DNA of 64,000 bases from Mycobacterium sp. E2733 (GTDB lineage Bacteria > Actinomycetota > Actinomycetes > Mycobacteriales > Mycobacteriaceae), in the NCBI RefSeq assembly GCF_001667585.1, contig NZ_LZJZ01000111.1:20993-84992 (forward strand). Reading direction: 5' to 3'. The notes beneath the pieces are model-generated. The model was given only the letters and a program-made list of their open reading frames with translations. It had not been told where the DNA came from and did no database searches. Positions 9,301 to 16,763 of this stretch are shown here, piece by piece. Each line of letters opens with the position of its first letter. Position 1 is the stretch's first letter. The translations under genes were made by a program, and so were the position numbers.

Positions 9301-10965
9301 CTCCTCGTCCAGTTCGCCGACGCGCGACGGCTTTTCCGCCTCGCTGGCGAGGTAGACGGTGAACATGCCGCGGTCGGGGATGGCGCCGCCGGAGGTGACG
9401 GCCAGCCGCTGCGCGCCCGGGCGCGCGGTCAGCGTGCCGGTGTCGCGGTCGTAGACCAGGCGGGGACGCAACTCGGCGAACTCGGTCGAGGGGTACTTGC
9501 CCGACAGCAGGTCGAGGGTGGCCTCGTACACGCTGCGCGGCAGTGTCGCGAAGGGGGCGCTGCGGCGCACCGTGTCGAACCACCGGTCGGCGTCCAGCGG
9601 CTCCAGCGCGGCGGCCGCCACCGTCTGTTGCGCCAGGATGTCCAACGGGTTGGCGGGCACCCGCATCGTTTCGATCTCGCCCGCGAGCATCCGCTGCACG
9701 GTCACCGCGCAGCCGATCAGGTCGGTGCGGTGCTTGGGGAACAGCACGCCCTGGGACACCTCGCCGACCTGGTGGCCCGCCCGCCCGATGCGTTGCAGGC
9801 CGCTGGCCACCGACGGCGGCGCCTCCACCTGGATCACCAGGTCGACCGCGCCCATGTCGATGCCCAGCTCCAGGCTCGACGTCGCCACCACCGCCTTGAG
9901 CAGCCCGCGCTTGAGGTCCTCTTCGACCAGGGCGCGCTGCTCCTTGCTGACCGAGCCGTGGTGGGCGCGCGCCAGTATCGGCTCGGCGCCGTAGGTCTGG
10001 CCGCTGCCCATGAGGTGCGCGGGCGCCCCGCCCGCCACCTTGGGGTTGGTCTCGCTCGACAGGCCCACCCCGCAGCGTTCGGCGTGGATCTCGTTGAGCC
10101 GTGCGGTGAGCCGCTCGGCGAGCCGCCGCGAATTGGCGAACACGATGGTCGAGTTGTGCGCCTCGATCAGGTCGACCAGCCGCGCCTCGACGTCGGGCCA
10201 GATGCTGTTGTCGGCCAGGTTGGCCATGTCGGGCACCGGCACCTGCACCGCCAGCTCGACCGTCTTGGCCGCCCGGGGTGCGACGATGGTGGTCGGTTGC
10301 CGTCCGGACAGGAACCGGGCGAGCTCTTCGGGTGGGCGCACCGTCGCCGACAACCCGATGCGCTGTGCGGCCGGACCCTCGCGCAGCGCGTCCAGCCGCT
10401 CCAGCGACAGCGCTAGATGCGCGCCGCGCTTGCCGGCGGCGATGGCGTGGATCTCGTCCACGATCACCGTCCGCACGCCGGCCAGCGTTTCGCGCGCGGC
10501 CGAGGTGAGCATCAGGAACAGCGACTCCGGCGTGGTGATCAGCACGTCGGGCGGACGCGCGATGAGCTGCCGGCGTTCGGCGGGCGGGGTGTCGCCGGAG
10601 CGGACGCCGACGCTGATGTCGGGCGGGGGCAGGCCGCGGCGCTCGGCGATGCGGGTGAGGCCCGCCAGCGGGGTGCGCAGGTTGCGCTCGACGTCGACGG
10701 CCAGCGCCTTGAGCGGGGACACGTAGAGCACGCGGGTGCCGGCCGGCCGCTCGGCCGAGCCGGCGAGCGAGGCGAGGCTGTCCAGCGCCCACAGGAACGC
10801 CGCGAGCGTCTTGCCGGATCCGGTCGGCGCGATCACCAGCGTGTTGTCGCCGTCGGCGATGGCGTCCCAGGCTTCGGCCTGCGCGGCTGTTGGGCCGGCG
10901 AATGTGCTGGTGAACCATTCGCGCGTGGTCGCGCTGAACCGGCCTAACGGGTCACGGGTGGTCAC
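6397..10965 (-). CDS. lhr: Lhr ATP-dependent DNA helicase (large SF2 helicase)
   Basis: A 1522-aa superfamily 2 helicase. Motif I (APTGSGKT) is at about residues 46-53 and motif II is the DEIH box. SAT, the RecA-like C-domain arginine-finger region (QRIGRAGHQVG), a winged helix and the long Lhr C-terminal region follow. Lhr translocates 3'-to-5' on single-stranded DNA and unwinds RNA:DNA hybrids, and is induced with DNA repair genes in mycobacteria. Upstream ATG codons in other frames hit stops at once. The GTG that gives VTTRDPLGRFSA makes the protein about the length of the known mycobacterial one. The gene lies 38 bp after tetR and 2 bp before nei. Three very long antisense open frames across it are GC-rich shadows. 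Confidence 0.93.
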   Translation of the reverse strand: MTTRDPLGRFSATTREWFTSTFAGPTAAQAEAWDAIADGDNTLVIAPTGSGKTLAAFLWALDSLASLAGSAERPAGTRVLYVSPLKALAVDVERNLRTPLAGLTRIAERRGLPPPDISVGVRSGDTPPAERRQLIARPPDVLITTPESLFLMLTSAARETLAGVRTVIVDEIHAIAAGKRGAHLALSLERLDALREGPAAQRIGLSATVRPPEELARFLSGRQPTTIVAPRAAKTVELAVQVPVPDMANLADNSIWPDVEARLVDLIEAHNSTIVFANSRRLAERLTARLNEIHAERCGVGLSSETNPKVAGGAPAHLMGSGQTYGAEPILARAHHGSVSKEQRALVEEDLKRGLLKAVVATSSLELGIDMGAVDLVIQVEAPPSVASGLQRIGRAGHQVGEVSQGVLFPKHRTDLIGCAVTVQRMLAGEIETMRVPANPLDILAQQTVAAAALEPLDADRWFDTVRRSAPFATLPRSVYEATLDLLSGKYPSTEFAELRPRLVYDRDTGTLTARPGAQRLAVTSGGAIPDRGMFTVYLASEAEKPSRVGELDEEMVYESRPGDVISLGATSWRITEITHDRVLVIPAPGQPARLPFWRGDDAGRPAELGAALGAFTGELAGLDRDAFNARCAGLGFDAYATDNMWALLDEQRAAAGVVPTDTTLLVERFRDELGDWRVILHSPYGLRVNGPLALAVGRRLRERYGLDEKPTASDDGIVVRLPDMLSDTGETPPGAELFVFDADEIDPIVTAEVGGSALFASRFRECAARALLLPRRHPGKRSPLWHQRQRAAQLLDVARKYPDFPVVLETIRECLQDVYDVPALVALMAGIAQRKVRVAEAETARPSPFAASLLFGYVGAFMYEGDTPLAERRAAALSLDSTLLAELLGRVELRELLDPDVIAATGRQLQHLSADRAARDAEGVADLLRLLGPMTEEEVAARAGGAEVGGWLEGLLAARRALPVSFAGRSWWAAIEDIGRLRDGVGAPVPLGVPAAFTEAVADPLGELLGRYARTHTPFTTAAAAARFGLGLRVTADVLGRLSDPSSSQGRLVRGDFVAAPETAGASAAEQWCDADVLRVLRRRSLAALRAQVEPVSTAAYGRFLPAWHRVASPGSTGCSGLDGLMSVVDQLAGVRMPASAIEPLVLGPRVRDYSPAMLDELLATGEVTWSGAGSISASDGWVALHVSDSASLTLAGPVEIDFTDAHRAILDTLAGGGAYFFRQLAQSGIPDAELKAALWELIWAGWVTGDTFAPVRAVLGGVGSRKRSAPAHRSHRPPRLSRYRVAHAQSRPADPTVAGRWSALPPPEPDSTVRAHYQAELLLGRHGVLTRGAVAAEGVTGGFATLYKVLSTFEEAGRCQRGYFVESLGGAQFAVASTVDRLRSYSDGIDPERPEYRAVVLAAADPANPYGAALPWPASGGENARPGRKAGALVVLVDGHLAWFLERGGRSMLTFTDDPAAHHAAAAALAELVASRRVASILVERIDGVPALQPEHGRGGVADGLQEAGFARTPRGLRLR

Positions 10966-11003
10966 CTCACCATGGTGCCAAGGCGTACCGACAAGGGCGC
11001 TGG

Positions 11004-11675
11004 CTAGCGCGGCTGGATTCGGGCCGTCGCCATCGCGTGGGACAGCTCCTCGGGTATCTCCGGCACCCGGGCGATGGCGTCGAACAGTGAGTGCGCGCAG
11101 GCGTCGGCCAGGCGTTCGGCGTTGATCGTGGGATCGATGATGCGCTGGCGGCACAGCTCGAAGGTGAACGCCAGCCAGCCGTGACAGATCACCCGCAGGT
11201 CGCGGTCGACCTCCGTTTCCAGCTTCGCCCCGGAGATGTTCGCCACCAGGTCGTGGATGCGGCTCATGATGTGTTCGAGCTGGCGGTTCTTGGCTTCGTC
11301 GTCGACGCCCAGCAGAACCGGGTCGGACCGGCCCAGCCCCACGTAGGCGGCCCAGGCGGCCTCCGGATTCTGCTCGTGGTAGGCCATGTAGGCCATGACC
11401 CCGGTCCGCACCTCTTCGTACATGGTGAGGCCGGTGGCGTCGTCCATGTTGGTGGTCTCGTACAGCCGGTCGGCCTCGTCCTTGACCACCGCGGCGAAGA
11501 AGGCGCGCTTGTCGGGGAAGTAGTGATACATCAGCGCCCGGGACACTCCGGCGCGCTCGGCGATCTCGTCGATCCGCACTTCGTCGTAAGGTCGCTTTCC
11601 GAAGACTTCGGCCCCCAAAGCGAGCAGCTCAGCGCGTCGATCCTCGGGGGATAACCGCCTTCGGCCTGTCGGCAT
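11004..11675 (-). CDS. TetR-family transcriptional regulator
   Basis: A 223-aa regulator with a typical N-terminal TetR helix-turn-helix (IDEIAERAGVSRALMYHYFPDKRAFF, about residues 30-55) and a longer ligand-binding domain. The first 102 codons of the longer open frame are discarded because family proteins begin a few residues before RRAELL. The chosen ATG also lies beside an inverted repeat that could be its operator. It is the first gene of tetR-lhr-nei and has the place of M. tuberculosis Rv3295. It may control its own operon, so the repair genes could answer to an unknown small ligand (inference). Confidence 0.88.
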   Translation of the reverse strand: MPTGRRRLSPEDRRAELLALGAEVFGKRPYDEVRIDEIAERAGVSRALMYHYFPDKRAFFAAVVKDEADRLYETTNMDDATGLTMYEEVRTGVMAYMAYHEQNPEAAWAAYVGLGRSDPVLLGVDDEAKNRQLEHIMSRIHDLVANISGAKLETEVDRDLRVICHGWLAFTFELCRQRIIDPTINAERLADACAHSLFDAIARVPEIPEELSHAMATARIQPR

Positions 11676-11693
11676 GTGAGAGATAGTACTCAC
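11676..11693. promoter_or_regulatory. Candidate TetR operator GTGAG-N8-CTCAC
   Basis: A perfect 5-bp inverted repeat with an 8-bp spacer directly abuts the tetR start codon. Position and symmetry fit autorepression by a TetR dimer. The arms are short, so chance is possible. Confidence 0.35.
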
Positions 11694-11829
11694 CGGCGCC
11701 GAGACACCAACCATAATCTGTCTATCCCGGCTCTGCGCCCACGGTCGGCGCCGATCCATCCGAATAATTGACGGTGTGGACGATTTTCGCGGCGGGCGGG
11801 CTTTTGCGGGCAGGACCCAGGACTGAGCC

Positions 11830-11855
11830 GTTTTGCCGGGTTTGCCGATGGGTAT
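11830..11855 (+). promoter_or_regulatory. Candidate SigF promoter (GTTTT-N15-GGGTAT)
   Basis: Mycobacterial SigF promoters have a -35 near GGTTT and a -10 near GGGTA with a 15-17 bp spacer. Here GTTTT is followed after 15 bp by GGGTAT, 137 bp before the membrane protein that opens the usfY-rsbW-sigF region. Only the sequence match supports it. Confidence 0.5.
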
Positions 11856-11992
11856 GTGTCCCCATGCGAATTCCGCAAGGGCCAGCGGGATTGCGGCGCC
11901 TGGCCGCCGGACAATCCGACATCGCGCGGTAACTATTGCGACGCGGCAAACGATGAACAAAACACTGATTACCCGGAGCATGAGGGGTACGG

Positions 11993-12376
11993 ATGCACAA
12001 AGCGGATGAGCGGTCGGGTGGTGATCGCTTGGGGCAGGAAGACGGCGAGGTGCGTGCCGCCATCCGGTTCGCAGTGGTGGCAGCGACCGTGGCGGTCGGC
12101 TTCCTGGTCATGGCCGCGCTGTGGGTCAGCACCTGCCCCGGCAACGGCGTGGACACGGCGGCGTGCGGCACGCCGCAGCGGACATTGCTGGCCCTGGGGG
12201 GACCGCTGATCCTGCTGGCGGGCGGGCTCTGGGCGTTCCTGCGGACCTATCGCGTATGGAAGGCGCAGGGCACCTGGTGGGGATGGCACGGCGCCGGCTG
12301 GTTTCTGTTCACCCTGATGGTGCTGATGGTCGCCCTGGGCGTGGCCCCGATCGCCGGCCCCGCGCTGACCCTCTGA
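11993..12376 (+). CDS. Small membrane protein of the sigF locus (Rv3289c-like)
   Basis: A 127-aa protein with a charged N-terminus (residues 1-24) and three hydrophobic segments at about 27-46, 65-82 and 102-122. Two cysteines (STCPG and TAACG) lie in the first extracytoplasmic loop. No catalytic motif is visible. GAGGGG lies about 8 nt upstream of the ATG. The place before usfY matches the M. tuberculosis transmembrane gene Rv3289c. The SigF-like promoter ahead of it makes it a likely member of the SigF regulon. Its function is unknown. Confidence 0.8.
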   Translation: MHKADERSGGDRLGQEDGEVRAAIRFAVVAATVAVGFLVMAALWVSTCPGNGVDTAACGTPQRTLLALGGPLILLAGGLWAFLRTYRVWKAQGTWWGWHGAGWFLFTLMVLMVALGVAPIAGPALTL

Positions 12377-12468
12377 CTGGGTCTCGCCAAAAGCCTTTCC
12401 GGGGATCTACCGTTGATGGTGCAACCCGTATTGAGCTGCGCATTGAGTCATCTCCACTAGGAGCAGCC

Positions 12469-12780
12469 ATGGGAGACACATTTCACGACCCCGTCGACCA
12501 TCTGAGGACAACGCGGCCGCTCGCCGGCGAGTCGCTGATCGACGTACTGCACTGGCCCGGCTACCTGCTGGTGGTGGTCGGTGTGATCGGAGGATCCGGA
12601 AGCCTGTCGGCCTTCGGCACCGGGCATTATCACGAGGGCATGACCGCGGGCGTCCTGGCGATCATCGCCGCGGTCCTCGGCTTGGTGTGGGTGGCGATCG
12701 AGCACCGGCGGATCCGCCGGATCGCGGATCGCTGGTACGCCGAGCACCCCGAGGTGGACAGGCAGTGGCCTGCCAGCTAG
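12469..12780 (+). CDS. usfY: UsfY-like membrane protein
   Basis: A 103-aa protein with two hydrophobic segments (about residues 28-50 and 60-77), then a basic stretch (EHRRIRRIADRWY) and the tail HPEVDRQWPAS. AGGAG lies 6 nt upstream of the ATG and fixes the start, although the frame is open further upstream. UsfY is the small SigF-locus protein of mycobacteria, strongly induced under SigF control; its biochemical role is unknown. Identification rests on the preserved order usfY-rsbW-sigF and on the two-helix topology. Confidence 0.75.
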   Translation: MGDTFHDPVDHLRTTRPLAGESLIDVLHWPGYLLVVVGVIGGSGSLSAFGTGHYHEGMTAGVLAIIAAVLGLVWVAIEHRRIRRIADRWYAEHPEVDRQWPAS

Positions 12781-12842
12781 GGGCGCTCGCGCCGCGGCGC
12801 ATGTGAGCGCCGACCCTTTTTTGCCGGGAAGTAAACGCGGGG

Positions 12843-12868
12843 GGTTACCCGCCTCATCTTGTGGGTAT
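12843..12868 (+). promoter_or_regulatory. Candidate SigF promoter (GGTTA-N15-GGGTAT)
   Basis: GGTTA and GGGTAT are separated by 15 bp, close to the mycobacterial SigF consensus. It points at rsbW-sigF with a leader of about 300 nt, consistent with the known SigF autoregulation of this operon. The transcript would run antisense through the 49-codon minus-strand gene. Confidence 0.5.
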
Positions 12869-12913
12869 CAGGTGTGCACCATGATGAGTGCCGGAAGGGT
12901 TGTGTCAGCGTGG

Positions 12914-13063
12914 TCACCCGATCATGGGGGACAGGAACACGAAGACACCGACATAGATGCCTACAGCGAGAACTACCAATACGACCAGCGCGATCCCGGC
13001 GATTTTCGCCACGCGCTCGAGCCGCCGTGTCAGAACCGTTTCGGTGGTTTCCGGCCCGTCCAT
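12914..13063 (-). CDS. 49-aa single-pass membrane protein, antisense in the sigF locus
   Basis: The protein starts MDGPETTETVLTRRLERV, an acidic then basic amphipathic head. A hydrophobic helix of about 22 residues follows (IAGIALVVLVVLAVGIYVGVF) and the tail is VFLSPMIG before a TGA. The hydrophobic run, the positive residues just before it and the clean stop look like a real small membrane protein, not a random frame. The codons carry more A/T at third positions than the neighbours. An in-frame GTG lies four codons upstream. The Shine-Dalgarno site is weak, so the start is uncertain. It lies head-to-tail against usfY and antisense to the leader of rsbW. No homologue is claimed. Confidence 0.55.
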   Translation of the reverse strand: MDGPETTETVLTRRLERVAKIAGIALVVLVVLAVGIYVGVFVFLSPMIG

Positions 13064-13170
13064 CTCGGGCCCCACATTCGGCGGACACCATGACTAATCG
13101 GCTCGAACGTACGGTCCACGGCGGGCCCCGGGGCGGTAGTAGTGTCGGTCAAACATTGCCGGGAGACCAG

Positions 13171-13608
13171 ATGAACGATGCGGGATTGCGCACTAACAAG
13201 CGTCAGCGCGGCCACCGCGCCGTGGAATTGCATGTCGCGGCGCGCCTGGAGAACCTGGCGATGCTGCGGACGCTGGTCGGTGCGATCGGCACCTTCGAGG
13301 ACCTGGACTTCGATGCCGTGGCGGATCTGCGGCTTGCGGTCGACGAAGTGTGCACCCGGTTGATCCGCTGCGCGACCCCCGACGCGACCCTGGTCGTGGT
13401 GGTGGACCCGCAGGACGACCAGTTGGTGGTGGAGGCGTCCGCGGCCTGTGAGACCCACGACGTGGTCGCGCCCGGCAGCTTCAGCTGGCACGTGCTGACG
13501 TCCTTGGCCGATGACGTCCAGACTTTCCACGATGGTCGCGAGCCGAACCAAACCGGCAGCGTTTTCGGTATCACGCTGACGGCGCGACGGGCGGCCTCCA
13601 GCAGGTGA
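13171..13608 (+). CDS. rsbW: RsbW anti-sigma-F factor
   Basis: A 145-aa GHKL-fold anti-sigma factor (UsfX in M. tuberculosis) that binds SigF and keeps it from core RNA polymerase. The conserved block AARLENLAMLRTLVGAIGTFEDLDFDAV and the N-box helix LRLAVDEVCTRLI are visible; the helix has Arg-Leu where Bacillus RsbW has the ATP-chelating Asn. The downstream HDVVAPGSFSWHVLTSLADDV and FGITLTARR match closely the mycobacterial protein. The ATG giving MNDAGLRTNKRQRG has GGGAG at -10 and yields the same length as the M. tuberculosis protein. The stop overlaps the sigF start (GTGA), so inhibitor and target are translationally coupled. Confidence 0.95.
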   Translation: MNDAGLRTNKRQRGHRAVELHVAARLENLAMLRTLVGAIGTFEDLDFDAVADLRLAVDEVCTRLIRCATPDATLVVVVDPQDDQLVVEASAACETHDVVAPGSFSWHVLTSLADDVQTFHDGREPNQTGSVFGITLTARRAASSR

Positions 13609-14393
13609 CACCACCAGCTGCCGGCGGTTCGGTCTCGCGCCCGAACGAATACGCCGATGTCCCGGAGATGTTCCGAGAGTTGGCCACCGTCGAGGCCGAC
13701 TCGATGGAATTCCAGCGCCAACGGGACAAGATCGTCGAGCGTTGTCTGCCACTGGCCGATCACATCGCCCGCCGGTTCGAGGGCCGCGGCGAACCGCGCG
13801 ACGACCTCGTCCAGGTGGCGCGGGTCGGCTTGGTCAATGCGGTCGTGCGGTTCAACGTCGAGGCCGGCTCCGACTTCGTGTCCTTCGCGGTGCCCACGAT
13901 CATGGGCGAGGTCCGCAGGCACTTCCGCGACAACAGCTGGTCGGTCAAGGTGCCGCGACGCCTGAAGGAGCTGCACCTGCGCCTCGGCACCGCCACCGCC
14001 GATCTGTCGCAACGGCTCGGCCGGGCGCCCACCGCGACCGAACTGGCCGCCGAACTCGATATGGACCGCGAGGAGGTCGTCGAGGGCCTGGTGGCGGGCA
14101 GCTCGTACAACACCCTGTCCATCGACAGCGGCGGCGGCGGCGAGGAGGACGAAGCGCGCGCGATCGCCGACACCCTGGGCGACGTGGACACCGGTCTGGA
14201 CCGGATCGAGGATCAGGAGTCGCTGCGCCCACTGCTGGAGGCTCTGCCTGAGCGGGAGCGAACGGTGTTGGTGCTCAGGTTTTTCGAGTCGATGACCCAG
14301 ACCCAGATCGCCGAGCGCGTCGGCATCTCGCAGATGCACGTGTCCCGGCTGCTGGCGAAGTCGCTAACGCGGCTGCGCGACCAATTGCAGTAG
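13605..14393 (+). CDS. sigF: RNA polymerase sigma factor SigF
   Basis: A 262-aa group 3 sigma factor of the SigB/SigF family for general stress and stationary phase. Region 2 (LPLADHIARRFEGRGEPRDDLVQVARVGLVNAVVRF), region 3 (ATADLSQRLGRAPTATELAAELDM) and region 4 with its helix-turn-helix (ESMTQTQIAERVGISQMHVSRLLAKSLTRL) are all complete. The GTG start overlaps the rsbW stop. The 3' end overlaps by 30 bp the 3' end of the STAS gene on the opposite strand. Release from RsbW is expected to depend on anti-anti-sigma proteins such as that neighbour. Confidence 0.97.
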   Translation: MTPPAAGGSVSRPNEYADVPEMFRELATVEADSMEFQRQRDKIVERCLPLADHIARRFEGRGEPRDDLVQVARVGLVNAVVRFNVEAGSDFVSFAVPTIMGEVRRHFRDNSWSVKVPRRLKELHLRLGTATADLSQRLGRAPTATELAAELDMDREEVVEGLVAGSSYNTLSIDSGGGGEEDEARAIADTLGDVDTGLDRIEDQESLRPLLEALPERERTVLVLRFFESMTQTQIAERVGISQMHVSRLLAKSLTRLRDQLQ

Positions 14394-14780
14394 GGGCGGC
14401 TCTTCGCCCTCCGCCCGCAGCGATCGCAGGAGCGACTCGGCGGCCGGCGTCGTCACCGGGAGGGTGCCGTCGGGGTCGCAGAGGCGCAGCAACCGCGCCA
14501 CCGCCGGGCTCGGTGCCATCGCCCAGTAGGCCTGGGCGCCCGAGCAAACCACATTGATGCGGTGAAGCGCCGAAAAGCCGGCCGTGCCAATGAATTTCAG
14601 GCCGCGCAGGTCCAGGATCACGCGCCGCGAACGACCGACGACGTGTCGGACGTAGGCCGCGAGCTGATCGGCGTTGGCGGCGTCGAGCTCACCGTCCACC
14701 GTGATCAGGGTTCCCGATGGGTCCCAGCGCGCGGTGAACTGCGCCGCCCGGCTGTGCTGCCAAGATTGGGCCACAGACAT
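14364..14780 (-). CDS. STAS-domain anti-anti-sigma factor (SpoIIAA/RsfA-like)
   Basis: A 138-aa protein with one STAS domain. It has the strand LITVDGELDAANADQL, then RVILDLRGLKFIGTAGFSALHRI. The segment FIGTAG aligns with the FIDSSG loop of SpoIIAA, which puts Thr66 at the residue phosphorylated by the anti-sigma kinase. GGAG sits 6 nt before the chosen ATG, inside a possible upstream start codon, and decides the start. The gene converges on sigF and their last 30 bp overlap. Its likely role is to bind RsbW and free SigF when unphosphorylated. It could instead act on another RsbW-like protein. The PP2C phosphatase at 27631 is a possible activator. Confidence 0.82.
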   Translation of the reverse strand: MSVAQSWQHSRAAQFTARWDPSGTLITVDGELDAANADQLAAYVRHVVGRSRRVILDLRGLKFIGTAGFSALHRINVVCSGAQAYWAMAPSPAVARLLRLCDPDGTLPVTTPAAESLLRSLRAEGEEPPLLQLVAQPR

Positions 14781-14969
14781 TACTGACTCCATCCGTAGAG
14801 CAGGATGTGCTGCGGAAGACGTCAGGCGTTCATTGAAGCGGAAAGGCAGGGAGTTCGCCTTCCCCACGCCCATCGACGTTATCCGGACGGCTGTGAACTC
14901 AACCTGACCGGAACGCTACCCCCGCCGGACCGGGGCGACAACTGTTTCCCAGGAATATCGTCGGGCGGG

Positions 14970-16763
14970 CTATTTGATCTCGGCGAGCACCGTGCCCTGG
15001 GTGATGGCGGCGCCCGCCTCGACCGCGAGTCCGGTGATGACGCCGTCCTTGTGCGCGGTGACCGGGTTCTCCATCTTCATCGCCTCGAGAACCACGACCA
15101 GTTCGCCGACCACGACCTGCTGCCCCTCCTCGACCGCGACCTTGACCACCGTGCCCTGCATGGGGGCGGTCACGGCGTCGCCGGAGGCGGCGGCACCGGC
15201 GTGCGCCCCGCGCTTGCGCGGCTTGGGCTTCTTGCGGATCACACCGGCCGGATCCGCGGCGCCGTTGGAAAGCGCCAGATCGCCGGGCAGCGATACCTCG
15301 AGCCGGCGGCCGCCGACCTCCACGACCACCGTCTGGCGGGGCCGGGTGTCTTCCTCGTCGAGGGGTTCGCCGGCGGTGAAGGGCTCGATGGTGTTGTTCC
15401 ACTCGGTCTCGATCCAGCGGGTGTGCACCGAGAAGCTGTCGCCGTCGCCGATGAAGGCGGGATCGGACACCACGGCGCGGTGGAACGGGATGACGGTGGC
15501 CAGCCCTTCGACGTGGAATTCGTCGAGCGCGCGGCGGGAGCGGGCCAGGGCCTCTCCGCGGGTGGCGCCGTACACGATCAGCTTGGCCAGCATCGAGTCG
15601 AACTGGCCGCCGATCACCGACCCCGCCTCGACGCCGGAGTCCAGGCGGACGCCGGGGCCGCTGGGAGTGTCGTAACGGGTGACCGGGCCGGGGGCCGGCA
15701 GGAAGCCACGTCCGGCGTCCTCGCCGTTGATGCGGAACTCGATGGCGTGGCCGCGGGGCGTGGGGTCCTCTGTGAGGTCCAGCTTTTCGCCGTTCGCGAT
15801 CTTGAACTGCTGCAACACCAGGTCGATGCCCGAGGTCTCCTCGGTGACCGGGTGCTCGACCTGCAGCCGGGTGTTGACCTCCAGGAACGAGATCAGGCCG
15901 TCCTGGCCGACCAGGTATTCGACGGTGCCGGCGCCGTAGTAATGCGCCTCCTTGCAGATGCGCTTGGCCGACTCGTGGATCTCCTTGCGCTGCGCGTCGG
16001 TCAGGAACGGTGCGGGCGCCTCCTCCACCAGCTTCTGGAAGCGGCGTTGCAGGGAGCAGTCGCGGGTGCCGGCCACGATGACGTTGCCGTGCTGGTCGGC
16101 GATCACCTGCGCCTCGACGTGGCGGGGCTTGTCCAGGTAGCGCTCGACGAAGCATTCGCCACGGCCGAAGGCGGCCACGGCTTCGCGTACCGCCGACTCG
16201 TACAGGTGCGGGATCTCTTCGATGGTGCGCGCGACTTTCATGCCGCGGCCGCCGCCACCGAAGGCCGCTTTGATGGCGATAGGGACGCCGTACTCCTTGG
16301 CGAAGGCCACCACTTCGTCGGCGTCCTTGACCGGGTCGGGGGTGCCGGGCACCAGGGGAGCCTGGGCGCGCGCGGCGATGTGGCGGGCGGTGACCTTGTC
16401 GCCGAGGTCGCGGATCGACTGCGGGCTGGGGCCGATCCAGATCAGCCCGGCGTCGAGGACCGCCTGCGCGAAATCGGCGTTCTCCGAAAGGAAGCCGTAG
16501 CCGGGGTGGACGGCATTGGCGCCCGACTTGGCCGCCGCGTCGAGGAGCTTGCCGAAGTCCAGGTAGGACTCCGCGGAAGTCTGGCCACCCAGAGCGAACG
16601 CCTCGTCGGCGAGGCGCACGTGCGGGGCGTCGGCGTCAGGCTCGGCGTACACCGCCACGCTGGGCAGGCCCGCATCGCGGGCCGCGCGGATCACCCGGAC
16701 AGCGATCTCGCCGCGGTTGGCGACAAGCACTTTGGAGATCCTCGAGCTGGCGTGACTAGCCAC
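14970..16763 (-). CDS. accA3: Acyl-CoA carboxylase alpha subunit (biotin carboxylase + BCCP)
   Basis: A 597-aa protein joining a biotin carboxylase (ATP-grasp; glycine-rich GGGGRGMK, metal site EVNTRLQVEHPVTE) to a C-terminal biotinyl domain with EAMKM, where Lys563 is biotinylated. A basic linker (KKPKPRKRGAH) precedes the biotin domain. It carboxylates biotin with bicarbonate and ATP and serves the AccD partners for malonyl-CoA, methylmalonyl-CoA and long-chain acyl-CoA used in mycolic acid synthesis. The GTG start has AGGAGG 5 nt upstream. AccD5, AccE5 and the biotin ligase BirA are encoded within the next 8 kb. Confidence 0.97.
   Translation of the reverse strand: MASHASSRISKVLVANRGEIAVRVIRAARDAGLPSVAVYAEPDADAPHVRLADEAFALGGQTSAESYLDFGKLLDAAAKSGANAVHPGYGFLSENADFAQAVLDAGLIWIGPSPQSIRDLGDKVTARHIAARAQAPLVPGTPDPVKDADEVVAFAKEYGVPIAIKAAFGGGGRGMKVARTIEEIPHLYESAVREAVAAFGRGECFVERYLDKPRHVEAQVIADQHGNVIVAGTRDCSLQRRFQKLVEEAPAPFLTDAQRKEIHESAKRICKEAHYYGAGTVEYLVGQDGLISFLEVNTRLQVEHPVTEETSGIDLVLQQFKIANGEKLDLTEDPTPRGHAIEFRINGEDAGRGFLPAPGPVTRYDTPSGPGVRLDSGVEAGSVIGGQFDSMLAKLIVYGATRGEALARSRRALDEFHVEGLATVIPFHRAVVSDPAFIGDGDSFSVHTRWIETEWNNTIEPFTAGEPLDEEDTRPRQTVVVEVGGRRLEVSLPGDLALSNGAADPAGVIRKKPKPRKRGAHAGAAASGDAVTAPMQGTVVKVAVEEGQQVVVGELVVVLEAMKMENPVTAHKDGVITGLAVEAGAAITQGTVLAEIK

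Larger units (their letters stand above)
11676..11992. other. Intergenic region between tetR and the SigF-locus membrane gene
   Basis: 317 bp without a convincing gene. It holds the candidate TetR operator at its left end and a SigF-type promoter at 11830-11855 pointing right. Short open frames here have no start signals or recognisable products. Confidence 0.6.
12781..13170. other. Gap between usfY and rsbW
   Basis: 390 bp without a long gene. It contains a SigF-type promoter candidate pointing right and, on the minus strand, a 49-codon gene for a single-pass membrane protein. The rest shows nothing recognisable. Confidence 0.6.

Noticed and set aside
8605..10416. A 603-codon frame antisense to lhr
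   Set aside because: Low-complexity Arg/Gly/Val/His composition typical of the shadow of a GC-rich gene; lhr is well supported.
12803..13093. A plus-strand 96-codon frame between usfY and rsbW
   Set aside because: No ribosome site, no hydrophobic or domain pattern, and composition unlike neighbours. The opposite strand codes a better small membrane protein.
14781..14969. A SigF promoter for the STAS gene on the minus strand
   Set aside because: A GGGTAG element is present but its -35 (GTTGT) is a poor match, so it is not called.
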